In this document: piece after piece, positions 23,899 to 35,455 of the stretch
Layout: each line of letters opens with the position of its first letter
How positions within the stretch are numbered: position 1 is the stretch's first letter
Assembly (NCBI GenBank): GCA_039545315.1
Contig: BCIM01000001.1
Span: 3,629,783-3,693,782 of the forward strand
Reading direction: 5' to 3'
From: Kondoa malvinella
Lineage: Eukaryota > Basidiomycota > Agaricostilbomycetes > Agaricostilbales > Kondoaceae
Length of the DNA: 64,000 nucleotides
The notes under the pieces: generated by a model
What the model saw: the letters and a program-made list of their open reading frames with translations, nothing else
Databases searched by the model: none
Told to the model about the DNA's origin: nothing
Translations under genes and position numbers: made by a program

Positions 23899-26299
23899 AT
23901 GTCTTCACAAGATTTGTCAGACTTTGTGGACTCTCTAGCGCTCGACAGAGAGATGTCACATACGGCAACTCATGTTTCGCCAGAAGACGTTGCTGATTGC
24001 GTCGCCCTTATTTGCTCTCTGCCGAGTGATCTACCACTACGAGATGCCTCAGAGGAGGATCAGGGACGTATTGCGAATGCCTGCGACATCATCATTGCTC
24101 TGCTCGACTCGTTGGATGACGCGAGCGAAGTACTTGACGAGGCCTTCTCCGTGTCTCTAGACGCTATCTGTACATCTTTGCCTGTTCGCTACTAGTTCTG
24201 GCTGATCAGCTACACAGTCACATGTGGCTTCGTTCGGGCGGTCTTTACACTTCGCGATGCCATTCGGCAGATGATACCTGAATCGCCTAGCAGCCATGCC
24301 AGTGTATGCACTATGGCAGATCAGGTCCTGGCATCACTGCTATCTGTATTGTGTCAGCAATCGAGCAATTCGCAAGAGGGCGAAGACCGATTCGACGAGA
24401 GTCTATTGCATTTATCGTCTATGTTGGATTCGATGCTGTCTATAGAGAGCTCTCTGTCTGAGCAGACCTACGCAATTGCTCTGCTCTTCTGCTGTCTTGA
24501 TCAGCCAATGCAAGTCCATTTGCGCCATTGCCGACTGTACTAAGCCGAATACCAGGTCATCACAGGGTCTCGCAAAGCTCCATCAATTCATCATGCACGT
24601 GGATCTTGATGACCTGCCTGCTATTACGCAAGCGCATGTCATCGTTCTCTATGCTGTCGGTCATGTGCTTTACTGCAGGCCCAGGCTCATGCTGATTCTG
24701 CTGCGTAGGCTTCTTTGCATCATGGTGCAGACTTGCGTCCTCATGTAGCGACTGTACTATTGGATGCAACCATCGGTCTATTAAGCAAGAGCGAAAGTAC
24801 AGCTGTTGAGGTGTTGTTGGATCATTCTGCCGCTGTCATTCCTTTCCTCCTGCAGTCGAGCTGTCACTTTGCCGATCATGCCGAACCACTCGCCACTCTT
24901 GTATGTCCAATGCGTGTGCAGGCTGTCGAGCTGAGACGTTGAGTGGCAGGTCTTTCGATGGCTCTGTACTGCTTTCCAAATGTGTTCTTCTCGCACCTTT
25001 GCCATTGATTCGTCGCATCCTTGCATACGCACATTAGCCAGTCAGACAGGCATGCTGTCAGCTGTCTTTGAGGTACGTCTCATGATAATAATACTTTGTC
25101 CGCACAATCTCATTCCATCCTGAAGATCGTGTTACTCAAGCTATGCACAACTATCGAGCTTCAGGCATGGTTACTGTCGATCCTATGTGTTGTTGCTACT
25201 ACAAGTGAAGATCATCAGCTGGCTTCGCGCATGCTAGAGCTCTTCTTGCCTCAAGCTACTACCCTCTTGTCCAACCAACACTGCGCTCCTGTCTTCCTGA
25301 GGTATCTCTCATGCTTGCCTCGAGAGTCTCTCGAAGACCTGCCAGAGCCCTTCGATGTGAACAAAGGTCGGGATAGCAGATATCTTTCGTCTTGAGCTTG
25401 ATCTGACGCACCTGTAGTATTGAAGCTGATAGCGGTTCAAATCGAAACGGATTTGGTAGAAGATTGCCTTGACGACTGCTTGACCTATCTTTCCATCTTG
25501 GCTGTTGCTTGCCCTAATCTGGGTGAGCTCGCTTACTGAAGGTATCGACTGCTCTGACTATCAGCGAACAGCCCAAACTCTCGCAGCGGATGCTTGTCTC
25601 TGTGCATCTCTGCAAGCTCTCATCAGTCGCTTGACCCTCTCATCGACCCATACTAAACTCTTTGCCGCTGTCATAACGCTGCTTGCTGTTTTACATCCGC
25701 CTGTCTTGCTGGTCAAGCATATCACGGACCTGTTTGACTGGTTGTTCCTGCATGGCTCGCCTTGTAAGCTGGGTACCATGTGTATTCTGTTATGCTGACT
25801 GAGGATATTGAAGCACACCGAGCCCTTTACGCAACCATTTGCCCAGCCTTGTTGATCGAGCATTTGCCGAACGCTCTTCCTCTGCTCGCCATGCAGCTGT
25901 TACAGGACGCAATAGAGTGCGTATCAATCAAAGATTGTGGAGAAGACCAGCCATTACCTTCCATCCTGCAAGGCTTGATCTGCCTGCTAGAGCATTCCGA
26001 CTCTCTCACTGCCAGATTCGTCTTGACTACACCGACAGCCCAATATAGTCTGAGGAAGATCGGTGAAGCTTTACCAGTCGGACTGTTGTCGACTTGGTTC
26101 ACTGAGAAGGTTGGACTGTCGCATCGATGTGTTATTATTCCTGATGCTTCCCGATCAGCTCAAGGCCATCCTTCTGTCGACAAAGCTCTCAGCAGGCGCA
26201 CAGAAGACAGTTCTCTCGTCTGTAGGTCATTTGTACTGTGCCACGGAAGAAGGAATAGACGGTCAAGAGCTAAAGATTTATCGAGAATTCCCAATGTAA
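23899..26299 (+). CDS. Unrecognised alpha-helical (HEAT/ARM-like) protein
   Basis: I do not recognise this protein. Many short exons (introns near 24170-24220, 24505-24556, 24690, 25060-25110, 25370-25420, 25765-25805 and 26111-26159) encode a leucine-rich, almost purely helical polypeptide. Examples are CVALICSLPSDLP, ACDIIIALLDSLDDASEVLD, GLAKLHQFIMHVDLDDLPAI and AQTLAADACLCASLQALISR. The spacing of hydrophobic helices suggests a solenoid of the HEAT or ARM type, as in karyopherins and scaffold proteins, but I found no diagnostic repeat. The last exon gives LKAILLSTKLSAGAQ and KTVLSSVGHLYCATEEGI with TAA at 26297-26299. Exon joins in the middle are provisional. It follows the nucleotidyltransferase by 93 bp in the same direction. 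Confidence 0.5.
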
Positions 26300-26446
26300 A
26301 GTAGACACACCAACTCTTTACAATGCTTGACCAACTTCTGACCCGAATTTCACTTGCTTCCCTAATTTTGACCGGGCGACAGGCATTGGTTCTGGCGGAA
26401 TGAGACTGCAAACACCTCAGTTTCAGCTGTAGGCAAACCGAGAAGC

Positions 26447-27859
26447 TTACGATTGCATGGAAGGGCTGAGACAATCGCCAGCAAACGAATCCCTAGTATA
26501 TACAGAGGACGGAACTCTTAGATTGGAATACTTTCCCGCTGCAGAAGGCGAAGAAGGTTCATGCGATAGCGGACTATGGACAGGGAAAGGATTGTCGAGC
26601 GTTTCGTCAAAGCTGTTCTCCATCAGCATCAAAAGCACTCTTGAAAGAAAGGAGCTCACTCCTTGTACCAACTCATCCCACTGCCATCGCTCAATCTCAA
26701 CCTCAACTCTGGCTTCTGCATCGGTACGGCAGGGAAAGCGGAAGTAGAGAATCTATCAGTCTTGCTAGAGTACAGCGAGGCGACAGTAGAAGCCGTATCG
26801 AAGTTGACATAGCTCGGTGCGTCAGCTAGTGCGTTGAAAGGCTGCTCTGGATCTCGAGGTGGTTGCCATTCCCATTCTCTGGTTTGCGTGATTTCTGGCT
26901 GTGCTGGATAAGGCATGACGACCATGCTGGTTCAACATATTAGCTTGAATTAGCTGCGGTAAGGGGAGAAGTACCTGTTGGTCAATGTCCTTCGATCCCT
27001 CTTCTTTTTGCTAGTCTTTCTATAGCAAGCCAACAAGCACAACAAGAGCAAACAGCCGCCCACTACTGCTACCGCGATAGCATAAGATGGTATCTTGCTT
27101 TCCTCCTGCTTCTCCAAGACCGGTTGTGGTTCAGCAGGTGCAGAAAAAGTGGATTGGACAGAAGAAGAACTAGGTGTAGAGCTAATGCTCAGTCGTGTGC
27201 GGGAGGAAGAGTCTGGTAAGCGCAAGATGTCGGAATAGCTACTGGAAGGGTCGAGGGAGAAAAGGACGGTCGAGTCTGTTGCGAAGCCCGTTGTTTTGGG
27301 CGGAACAGTGCGAGTCTTGGTCACTCGAATGAAATCGTCTGTGCTTTGTGTTGTGGATGCGCTGACGGTCGCTTCTGCTCGAATAGGTGCAGATTCTCGT
27401 TCGACTGTAGATGTGATTTCTTGTCCTTGTGTGACTTCGACAGTAGTGTCAACCACTGTAGTATCGACCAGCTCTTTGGGTGTCGGAGCAGAGGGAATAA
27501 AGGCTGGCGGGGGAGGAGTAGTATCTTCTGGTAATTCGGGCAGTTCATTCGTACCAGGTAGATCTGGTGTATCGGCAGTGTCTAGACTGTCGCTCATTGG
27601 AGGGAAGGGACCCAAGGGCAGCCCAGCACCGGCGCTCTGCATCTTGTCTTCAACTCGCTGAAACAGAACAGCAGCGGGTAATTCAGCAGGTCATAGTCTA
27701 ACCCGCGTATATTGAGTGTCAAGGGGTACTGTACAGATGAGAATAGATGAGGCATTCTGTTGTACTAGACTAGGACGATGCGAATCTGCGCGAAGGAGAG
27801 TAGAAGTGAAAGAAGGGAAGCAAAGCTCGGGCTTCGGAAGCGCGATGAAGAGATGTACA
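26447..27859 (-). CDS. Single-pass membrane protein with Ser/Thr/Pro-rich ectodomain
   Basis: Probable type I plasma-membrane protein, possibly a cell-wall sensor or adhesin; no family recognised. A first exon starting at 27859 would give a signal-peptide-like sequence (MYISSSRF..., ASLLSLLLSFAQ); it can join through the acceptor TTTCAG near 27665 to an exon containing RVEDKMQSAGAGLPLG. The ectodomain is Thr/Ser/Pro/Glu-rich (residues TPDLPGTNELPELPE, VDTTVEVTQGQEIT, SSTPSSSSVQSTFS), likely O-glycosylated. One membrane segment follows (YAIAVAVVGGCLLLLCLLAC, about 27090-27030) and a Lys/Arg stop-transfer (YRKTSKKKRDRRTL). The cytosolic tail has Trp and Pro. A 56-nt intron at about 26611-26666 extends the tail to a stop at 26447; without it the protein ends at 26656. 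If the signal exon is wrong, the start is the ATG at 27642. Confidence 0.6.
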
Positions 27860-28267
27860 TGAGACGCGTGGGCTCGCAGGATGCGCAGAGTGCAAGAGAC
27901 TGAGACAAGTAGATACAATACAGCGCACACGACAGGCCAGAACGGAGACTTTTGCCAAGCAGAGATTGGCAGAGAGGGTTGAAGGATTTGGTCAATCTTG
28001 CTCTGCTGGAGCGACAAGCGCCAAAGCAGCCCAATCAGAACAGCAGACTCTGTGTAAATGAGCTTGGGGGAGAGAGCCAAGGGACAGCGGGGGATGTAGA
28101 CATCCACCCGAAAGTTCCAGAAGAATCGCCACCGACACCGGCCGGCGGCCTGTATCTGGCTACGTGTCACCCCCACTGTCGCCAGCTCACAGCCACGATT
28201 CCCTGTATTACCTGAAATTCACGACTCCGCCTCATCATCAACGTCCATCCCATCCACTTTTTAAACA

Positions 28268-29234
28268 ATGTCTGCTTCACCTTCAGCCTCAAGCACTGCC
28301 TCTCGCTCGACAACACGCAAACGCAGTCGAGCCTCGTTTGACAATGACGGCTCAGAGGAAGAAGAAACTGTTGCTGCACCAAAGAAAGCAACAGCAGACA
28401 AGAAAAAGTCGGATAGGATGGAACGAAACAGGCAAGCGGCCCAAGCCAGTCGTAACAGGCGCAAGGCATACACCGAAGAGGTGAGTCTTTGTTGCGCATC
28501 TCATGCCGTCGTAATGATCTAACATATCGCTATAGCTCGAAGCCAAAGTTCAAATGCTCGAAGAGCAACTAGCGGCAACATCATCGTCATCCAGTGTTGC
28601 GACACCAGCAATTGCTAGTTCAGATATCAGCCGACTGGAAGAGTTAGAAGCGGAGAATGCATTGTTGAAGGAGCAGCTAGCCGAATCAAAGTCCCAAGGC
28701 GCCCAAGTTCAATCTCGCCTTGAATCGTTCGAAGGCAAGCTTGAGTGGTTGACAAATATCATGGTCAATCAACAGCAAGCTCCCAGTACCAGCAACCCTT
28801 CCTTCTCTCCTCTTTCCGTCTCTCCTCTAGACCTACAAACATCTTCACCTCCATCAGCGCTTCAACTCTCTTTCGATCCTTCACCAGTTGTTGCTGCACC
28901 ACCAGCGGGACCATCAGGCCCTTTTCTTGGTAACGTCGATTCGCTCGTAGCACGCGAGCATTCAGGACCCCTGCCGCGGATTCCGACGTCTCCCTCCAAG
29001 AAGAGCATCCTTTTGGCTCGTTCGATGCCCAGCAACAACAACAGTTTGATCTCGCCCAACTTGCTGAAGAATTTACATTCCAATCGTCGAAGCCTTTCAG
29101 TTTCGCAGACGATGAGAAGGCGTTTGAGGACTCGACAACGACAAATTTTGGCTTCTCCGACTTCTTCTCTGGGAATGAGCAGGCAAGAGAGGCGCAAGAG
29201 GTGTTTGGTAATGCGTATATGTATTGAGAAGTGA
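28268..29234 (+). CDS. bZIP transcription factor, Hac1/XBP1-like; two overlapping 3' frames
   Basis: Candidate unfolded-protein-response regulator. The basic region DRMERNRQAAQASRNRRKAY has the N-x2-AA-x2-SR pattern typical of Hac1/XBP1, followed by a leucine zipper (LEAKVQMLEEQLAA, LEELEAENALLKEQLAE). A conventional intron (28482-28535, branch CTAAC) splits basic region and zipper. Read straight on, the frame ends at 29234 in an Arg-rich, unnatural-looking tail. Another frame, offset so that an intron of length 3n+2 is needed, is open from about 28935 to a TGA at 29225-29227. It encodes an acidic, Gln/Phe-rich tail (HPFGSFDAQQQQQFDLAQLA, EDSTTTNFGFSDFFSGNE) that looks like a transactivation domain. 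Removing 28906-28973 would join the two. A strong-looking conventional intron (donor near 29247, acceptor near 29306) also lies behind both stops, so the transcript continues; the 3' end is uncertain. Confidence 0.75.
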
Positions 29235-29882
29235 ATCTGCACGGAGGTGAGTTTCGACATGGTTGCTTTGAAATGCTTTCTAAAGCAATCTTGTCGTCTG
29301 ATCACAGGCTTTCAACCTTCTACGACCCCTTTCCGACTACTTTCTTTTGGCTCTCCGATTCGTCCATCTTCTACCTCACTTCCAGCTCAAGATCCAGCAA
29401 ATACTAAATATGCAAGCTCGCCTTTTTCAGTAATACAGGACGTTGCAGATCCGCTCTTCTCGCGAAGAGTGTTGATCTCACGTCATGGATACTGTCATGA
29501 AGCGATTTCCTTACATGTTTGCTTTTTGTTGTCTCAAGAGTTGTTGTGTGAGAAAAGGAGATATGTGCTTTCGATTGTCAAGAGGATCGTGATTGGATAG
29601 GTCACAGAGAGGAGGCTCAAGTGTAGTGATGAGAAGGAGTTATGGGACGCTCGTGGGTGTATTAGTTTGCAATTATCATTATACATGTTTTCTCCATTCC
29701 GTCATGTTGCTCTAGTCCTTCTTCGTGTACATGCTCTGTGGCAGGCGGTGGACTCTTAGGTTCTCTGGCTTGACGGAACACGCTCGACGCGTCGATTGAC
29801 GCGTGTGCTGTGTTTTGATTGCACTTTGCTTGTTTGTCAATTAAAGATTTCCTGTCTTCCTTACCACTGTCACTCAATCAAG
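29235..29882. other. Probable 3' leader of bZIP gene plus promoter of DNA2
   Basis: About 0.65 kb. Contains a GTGAGT...CACAG intron-like segment (about 29247-29306), followed by about 290 nt of open sequence in one frame without a recognisable domain. It may be 3' UTR of the bZIP transcript or an extra coding exon. The last 200 nt should be the DNA2 promoter. Confidence 0.35.
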
Positions 29883-32800
29883 ATGGCCGTACAAGTCGAG
29901 CAAGCATTCCTAGACTCGCTCTTAGCAGGACTCGACGATTCCGTGTTTTCCACTCCTCCAGCCTCTACTCAAGCGAGCCAACCCTTTGCTACTGTCAGGG
30001 CATCACAAACAAGCATCAAAAGGACGCCGTTGAGTGCTAAACCCCTCAATGGTCTGCGTCAAGCCAAACGGTCCCCAATCAAGAAAACACCCGTCAAACC
30101 TATTCTTGACGAATATGATGCGCTGTTGGATGGCTTTGATCAATGGAGCGACACAGAGATGGACGACGTACTTCCTAAAGTCGTATGCAAGAGATCTATC
30201 ATCATGCAACGCACTAGCAGACAGTATGCGAGATTTGTTGTCAATGAGGTTATACAAAGCCAGGATGAGACGCAGCGCTTGTCCAAGGTGAGCTTCTTGC
30301 TGCTGGAAATGGAGAGATGCTGATCGACGGGCAGATATTGCATGTCTCGCCTGATGGACCGTCCACCTCTGCTATGAAAGCGCAGACAGTCATATTGCAG
30401 GATGATTGGCTGCATACCGAAGTTCATGAAGGTGAGCTCTCACGGTATCATACCTCGATGAAGGCTGATGAGTATGCAAAAGGCGACATCATCAACATTC
30501 TCGGTCCACTTGCCCAATCTCCCCTTATCCTCAACATGACAAATCAAAGCAATCTCCTCATTCTACTGCCAGATGCACTAATCACTTCAACAGCTATAGC
30601 GAATTCCATCCCATGCGCAAGAAAAGCAGTCTTGCAAGATCGAGTCCGTTCTTCCGGTCCGACGTCAGAAGCTTTGCTCTACGGCAACCTCTTGCATGAA
30701 CTGTTTCAAGTTTGTCTGGCCAAGAATGATTTCACTTTGGCCTTTCGAACGGAACAAATTACCAAACTCTGTGCTACCGAACAAGTCATCATGTCAGCGT
30801 GGGAACTGGAAAAAGATCTCGATTCCATCTCTACAGCTGCATTAGAGAAGAGTGAAGCGTTTGTCGAATGGGCAGAGCGATTCGTTGGACCTGAGCCGAA
30901 AGAAGAAGGGACGCTTAGTGATCCTCGTGGTGCAAGTGAAGCGGAAGAACAAGTTTGCTTAAGTAAAGTCCATGATGTTGAAGAAGACATTTGGTCGCCC
31001 AAGTATGGACTGAAAGGCAAGGTAGATGTCAGCGTGCAGATCCGAGTCAAAGGCAAGAGCGCGTCGATAGAGGAAGCGGATGATATAGGTGTTGTTGCCC
31101 CTTTCGAGATCAAGACAGGCAGGAGTATGGCGTTGATGGAACATCGAGCTCAGACTATGCTTTATACGCTGTTGATGAGCGATCGATACAGCGAGTCTTT
31201 CGCCTTTCCATCCAGACGAAGCTGATTATCTCGCAGACCAAGACATTCTTAGTGGTCTATTATACTACTCGCAAACAGCAACTGTCATTCGTGTGGCTCA
31301 AGCACAGAACGAACTGCGCGGACTCATCCAGACACGAAATGAATTGGCTCGCTACATGTCGCTCAAAACTGTCAAACCAGCTACGCAACCTCAACCAGCC
31401 GAGATATCGATAGACGAAGATGAATTTGATAGAATGAACCAAGATGATCCGATACCGGAAGTCGAAGAACATGCATTATTGCCTGACCCGATTGATCAAC
31501 ATCGGATCTGCAAGAGGTGTTATGCGAACGATGCGTGTATGCTCTATAGAAAAGTGAGTCGACACTATCTCCAACAGGCTCTGAGCTGATCGCTTCTAGG
31601 CCGTCGAACCACAAACATCAGACTATGCGATGCCTTCGACCGACATGCAAGAATTGCTAGACGCGAAAACTGGTCACTTATCGGATCAACAAGCGGCTTT
31701 CTTCAAGCAATGGGATGAGCTGATCAGTCATGAGGAACGGGAGATGGTTCGCTTCAAGAAGGAGATTTGGACCATGACTGCGGATCAGCGCCAAGCCACT
31801 GGTCGGTGTGTCTTCCCACCCTTTCATCATCGGTACAATCCTGACAGAGACCTAGATGCATGGGCAATATGATCATCGACTTATCAGAGGAATCTGCAGA
31901 ACATTCAAACTCCGCCCACATCAGCCGACACACCTATCGCCTGATCCGCGCGCCGGCATCAACGGTACCTACTGCCACTCAAGCTGCTCGCGAGAGTCTC
32001 GTGGGCGGCGCTATTTCCATCGGTGACCCTGTCGTTCTTTCCATGACAGAACCAGACATCCTTTCCCTCGCTCGCGGTTTCGTTATCGACCTCAAGCCAA
32101 CGCATATCGTCGTCAGTCTAGATCATGCGTTACGTAATCTCGCTTGTACCGCTTCTCAACCTCCCACACAAGCCAGCCAGCCTATCTTCCGCATCGACAA
32201 GGACGAACTAGCAGCTGGAATGGGTCGAATTCGAGACAATTTGGCTCAGCTATTCCACTCGGCAGGAGATAGCAAAAGACTCAAGCTGGTCGTTGATCTC
32301 GCGCCTCCGCAGTTCTCAAGCCTACCTTGTACTTTCTCGGACGAAGAACAATCTCTCGAGCTCAATCCAGATCAACGCAGCGCTATTGCTAAAGTCCTTG
32401 CTGCAAAAGACTATGCTCTTATTCTCGGTATGCCCGGAACAGGCAAGACCACGACAACTACCGAGATCATTCAAGCGCTTGTTCGAAGGGGAAAGTCCGT
32501 CCTGCTTACCAGCTACACTCATTCAGCCGTAGACAACATCTTGCTCAAGTTGAGAGATCGAGGTGTGGATGTGTTGCGATTGGGCAATGCCGATAAGGTA
32601 TGTCTCGTCCGACACAGTTAGCTAGTGCTGATACGTCTTATAGATCATGCCAGCTATTCAGTCGATGACACTGACACACAACGGACCAGCGACGTCTACT
32701 GAGGAACTGAATGAGCGCCTAATGAGTCCGCAGGTAGTTGCTACCACTGCGCTGAGCGTGAATCAGTACGTTCCTTCTCGCTTCTAAAAGGTTCAGGCTG

Positions 32801-34007
32801 ACAATGCTACAGTCCTCTATTCCAGAAACGACACTTTGATTACTGCATCGTCGACGAAGCCTCCCAGATCACTTTACCGACCTGCCTAGGCCCTCTTCGC
32901 TTCGCAGACACCTTTGTGCTGGTCGGTGATCACAATCAACTACCTCCTTTAGTCAAGAACAAGCTAGCTAGAGAAGGCGGCCTCGATATTTCTCTCTTTC
33001 GTCGTCTGTCCGAAGCACATCCTGAAGCTCTCGTCTACCTCACTCACCAATATCGCATGAATGAAGAGATCATGTCTCTGTCAAATACGCTTGTCTATGA
33101 GAACAGGATGAAATGCGGCTTAGAGACAGTCCAGACGCGCAGGCTTGAGCTGCCAAACAAGGAGCGGGGTCTCATCTCGTTGCGATCTCGATCGAATGGA
33201 AGCACAAAGCCTTGGTTAGAGCATGTCATCTCGACAGAGTGAGCCAGTGTTCTACCGAGATTGTCACGCACTTACAAGAGATTTAGTCAACCCGTTGTGT
33301 TTGTCGATACCGATCTTCTTCCTGCTCGCGAATGCCGATCTGGTCAGCTCGTATACAACGAAAAGGAAGCATCGCTCGTGTGCCAGGCCAGTCTATCATG
33401 AACTAAACCATCCATCTGCTGACGAGCCAGATCAGACTGTCGAAGCGCTGGAGGCTTGTGGTGTGCCTCAGACCGAAATCGGCGTGGTTGCGCTATATCG
33501 ACAACAGATCAAACATCTCAATACGATGCTTGACTCAAAGGATGGAATCGAAGTGTTGACAGCAGACAAAAGTCAAGGCAGAGACAAGGAATGCATCATC
33601 ATGTCGTTGGTTCGGTCTAATGATACTGGTCATGTAAGTTTGCCCAGATGAGCCATTGGATATACGACTAAGGCACGCATTAGGTTGGCGAGCTTCTGCG
33701 CGACTGGCGAAGACTGAACGTCTGTCTCACTCGCGCCAAATCCAAGCTGATCATGATCGGATCTCGCTCGACTTTATCCAATCTGGAACTCTTTGGCAAA
33801 CTCTTCGACCTGATGAACAAGCGAGACTGGATCTACCAGCTACCATCCAACGCGCTGTCCATCTATTCTACATTGACGCTACCTACTCCGGCGAAACGCG
33901 TCAGGAACAGTCAAAGTCAACGTAGTGCGAAAAGGATGAAGACGACATTGGGACCTGGCGTCCTTGACGAGAGGCCTATCTTGAAAGAGCTATTATCATC
34001 GCAGTAG
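29883..34007 (+). CDS. DNA2: DNA2 nuclease-helicase
   Basis: Dna2 processes Okazaki-fragment flaps and resects DNA ends; nuclear, partly mitochondrial. The N-terminus carries a likely PCNA- or partner-binding basic stretch. The RecB-like nuclease shows LLYGNLLHELFQ and VAPFEIKTGRSM, then the HRAQTMLYTLLMSDRY segment. A 58-nt intron (31195-31252) joins SDRYS to GLLYYSQTATVIRV, as in homologues. The iron-sulphur Cys cluster is visible as RICKRCYANDACMLYRK. The superfamily 1 helicase has Walker A GMPGTGKTTTT (about 32430), Walker B-type CIVDEASQIT, motif III VGDHNQLPPLV, and later QYRMNEEIM, TADKSQGRDKECIIMSLVRS and CLTRAKSKLIMIGSRS. Six or more introns. The usual stop is the TAG at 34005-34007, behind KELLSSQ. 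The same frame then stays open for another 123 codons (see separate entry). Confidence 0.93.
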
Positions 34008-34376
34008 GATGATCTGTGTAGAGTCATTAAAGCTGAATTCAGGTCAGCTTGGAATAGTTCGAACCTTTGTAAGCATTGCAAGTTTGAAAGTATGATACAA
34101 CACTTCGGCGAGTTGCATGCATGCCGTGACTGCACTATGCGAAAGCGAACACCTTCCAGATGTGTGACATACATATACTGGCAGATAACAAAACGAGAGG
34201 CTCAAGCGCGAGCGAGAAAAGTCGCCGAAGGCACACTACAAAAGCTGAGAAAAGAAAGACTGCGAAGGAGAGGAGACAAAGAAGCGCTTGCACTGGCACA
34301 ACAACATGATTCTTTGTCTCGGCGAAGAGATGTAATGCAAGAAAAAAGTACCGCCGACCCTAATTTCTCACAATGA
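34008..34376 (+). other. Open frame directly downstream of DNA2 stop, with CxxC...CxxC
   Basis: The reading frame of DNA2 stays open for 122 codons after its TAG and ends at 34376. The peptide contains NLCKHCKFESMIQHFGE followed by LHACRDCTMRKR, that is CX2C-X14-CX2C, a possible zinc-binding site, and then a strongly basic helical stretch (KLRKERLRRRGDKEALALAQ). It could be a separate small gene (first ATG at 34092, inside the cysteine motif), an alternative 3' exon of DNA2 (GT at 33960 to the AG of the TAG would remove 48 nt and the stop), a readthrough extension, or chance. It is convergent with uL13. The rest up to 34501 has nothing recognisable. Confidence 0.3.
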
Positions 34377-34501
34377 TGCGTTTTCCGAATGCTACTATTC
34401 TCATGCCATTTGCCAAATCAACCTTTCGATACAAGTGTCGCCGAGTAGCAGAAGAAAGGCGTGAACACGAGCATTGAGTAGTCGAGATGAAAAGAAGACG
34501 T

Positions 34502-35455
34502 CTAGTAGCCGTACTGAGCGAGCTGCTTCTGGATAGGTGCAACTTCGGCGTGCTCGGATTTGAGAGCAGCTGTGCGTGTCTTCTGGTTGGCAGTCTGTGG
34601 CAGTACGAATTAGTACTTGGAAAAGCGAAAAATTGACGAAAACGCGCCTTTCTTTCGAAGTAAGCGCCTGCTTTGACTTTCCTCTTCTCCTCCAAACGGT
34701 CGACCACCTCCTTAGAGTGCCAGCCGACTGGTTTTTGCGAATAAGCATCGAAATGCGAAGAAAATGAGGGCATATAAGCCTACCTTCGTGTGACAGACGC
34801 TTGATTGTGCAGTATTTGCGACCTGGTTTGAGACGAAGGACTCTAAGAGCTTGGGGAATGACCATCTTCTTCTGGCGGTCATACGGCTGTGCAGAAAGTC
34901 AGCCTCTGTCAAGAGCTATAGGTGATGTTGACGAACTGGTGGCATGCCTTCGAAACTGCAAGCGCAACGATGTCAGCACACTGATGACGAGAGCGTTACA
35001 TGATGCTCACAGCTTGATGCGTTCAAGGGCAGCAGCTCCTCTTGAAGTCTTGTGGGGCATCATGCCTCTGACGGCCTTGTGCAAGACGCGAGAAGGAGCG
35101 CGGAAATGGAAAGGACCGCTTTTCTTTGGGTTGACCAAATGTCTTTTGTTGAGGAAAGCATGGTAACGGAGCTGTACAGCCATACACTATTGGCATACTT
35201 TCGCTAACGCAAGTCTGGATGTTGGCCTCACCTTCATGCGGAAGAATGAGCCAGAGACGTTGATCAATTCGCATCTGACGACGACAATCTTCTGGCCGTT
35301 GAGTGCCTGTTTGGCGATGATGGAAGCCAGACGACCCAAAAGGTGTCCTAACCCGTGACAGCGTCAGACTTTTGCTGTGTATATCTCTGTTTGAGGGCCA
35401 AAGGCGACTGACCCTTGCCATCAATCACGATAGGCGCCGCGCTGATTGTTGCCAT
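34502..35455 (-). CDS. RPL16: Ribosomal protein uL13 (L13a/Rpl16)
   Basis: Large-subunit ribosomal protein uL13. The ATG at 35455 gives [15 protein letters not shown], then [132 protein letters not shown], a basic coiled segment and the ending [12 protein letters not shown] with TAG at 34502-34504. Six short introns, several inside the first 60 codons. About 200 residues, normal length. It is divergent from eL43, 214 bp between the two first coding bases, so a shared ribosomal-protein promoter is likely. Confidence 0.95.

Noticed and set aside
28930..28965. A 36-nt GT-AG intron in the bZIP gene
   Set aside because: It keeps the frame (3n) and so would not connect the zipper to the acidic tail; it is also shorter than other introns here.
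31195..31252. Apparent frameshift inside the DNA2 nuclease domain
   Set aside because: A normal 58-nt intron with GTCTTT donor and TTCTTAG acceptor restores the conserved GLLYYSQ segment; the gene is not broken.
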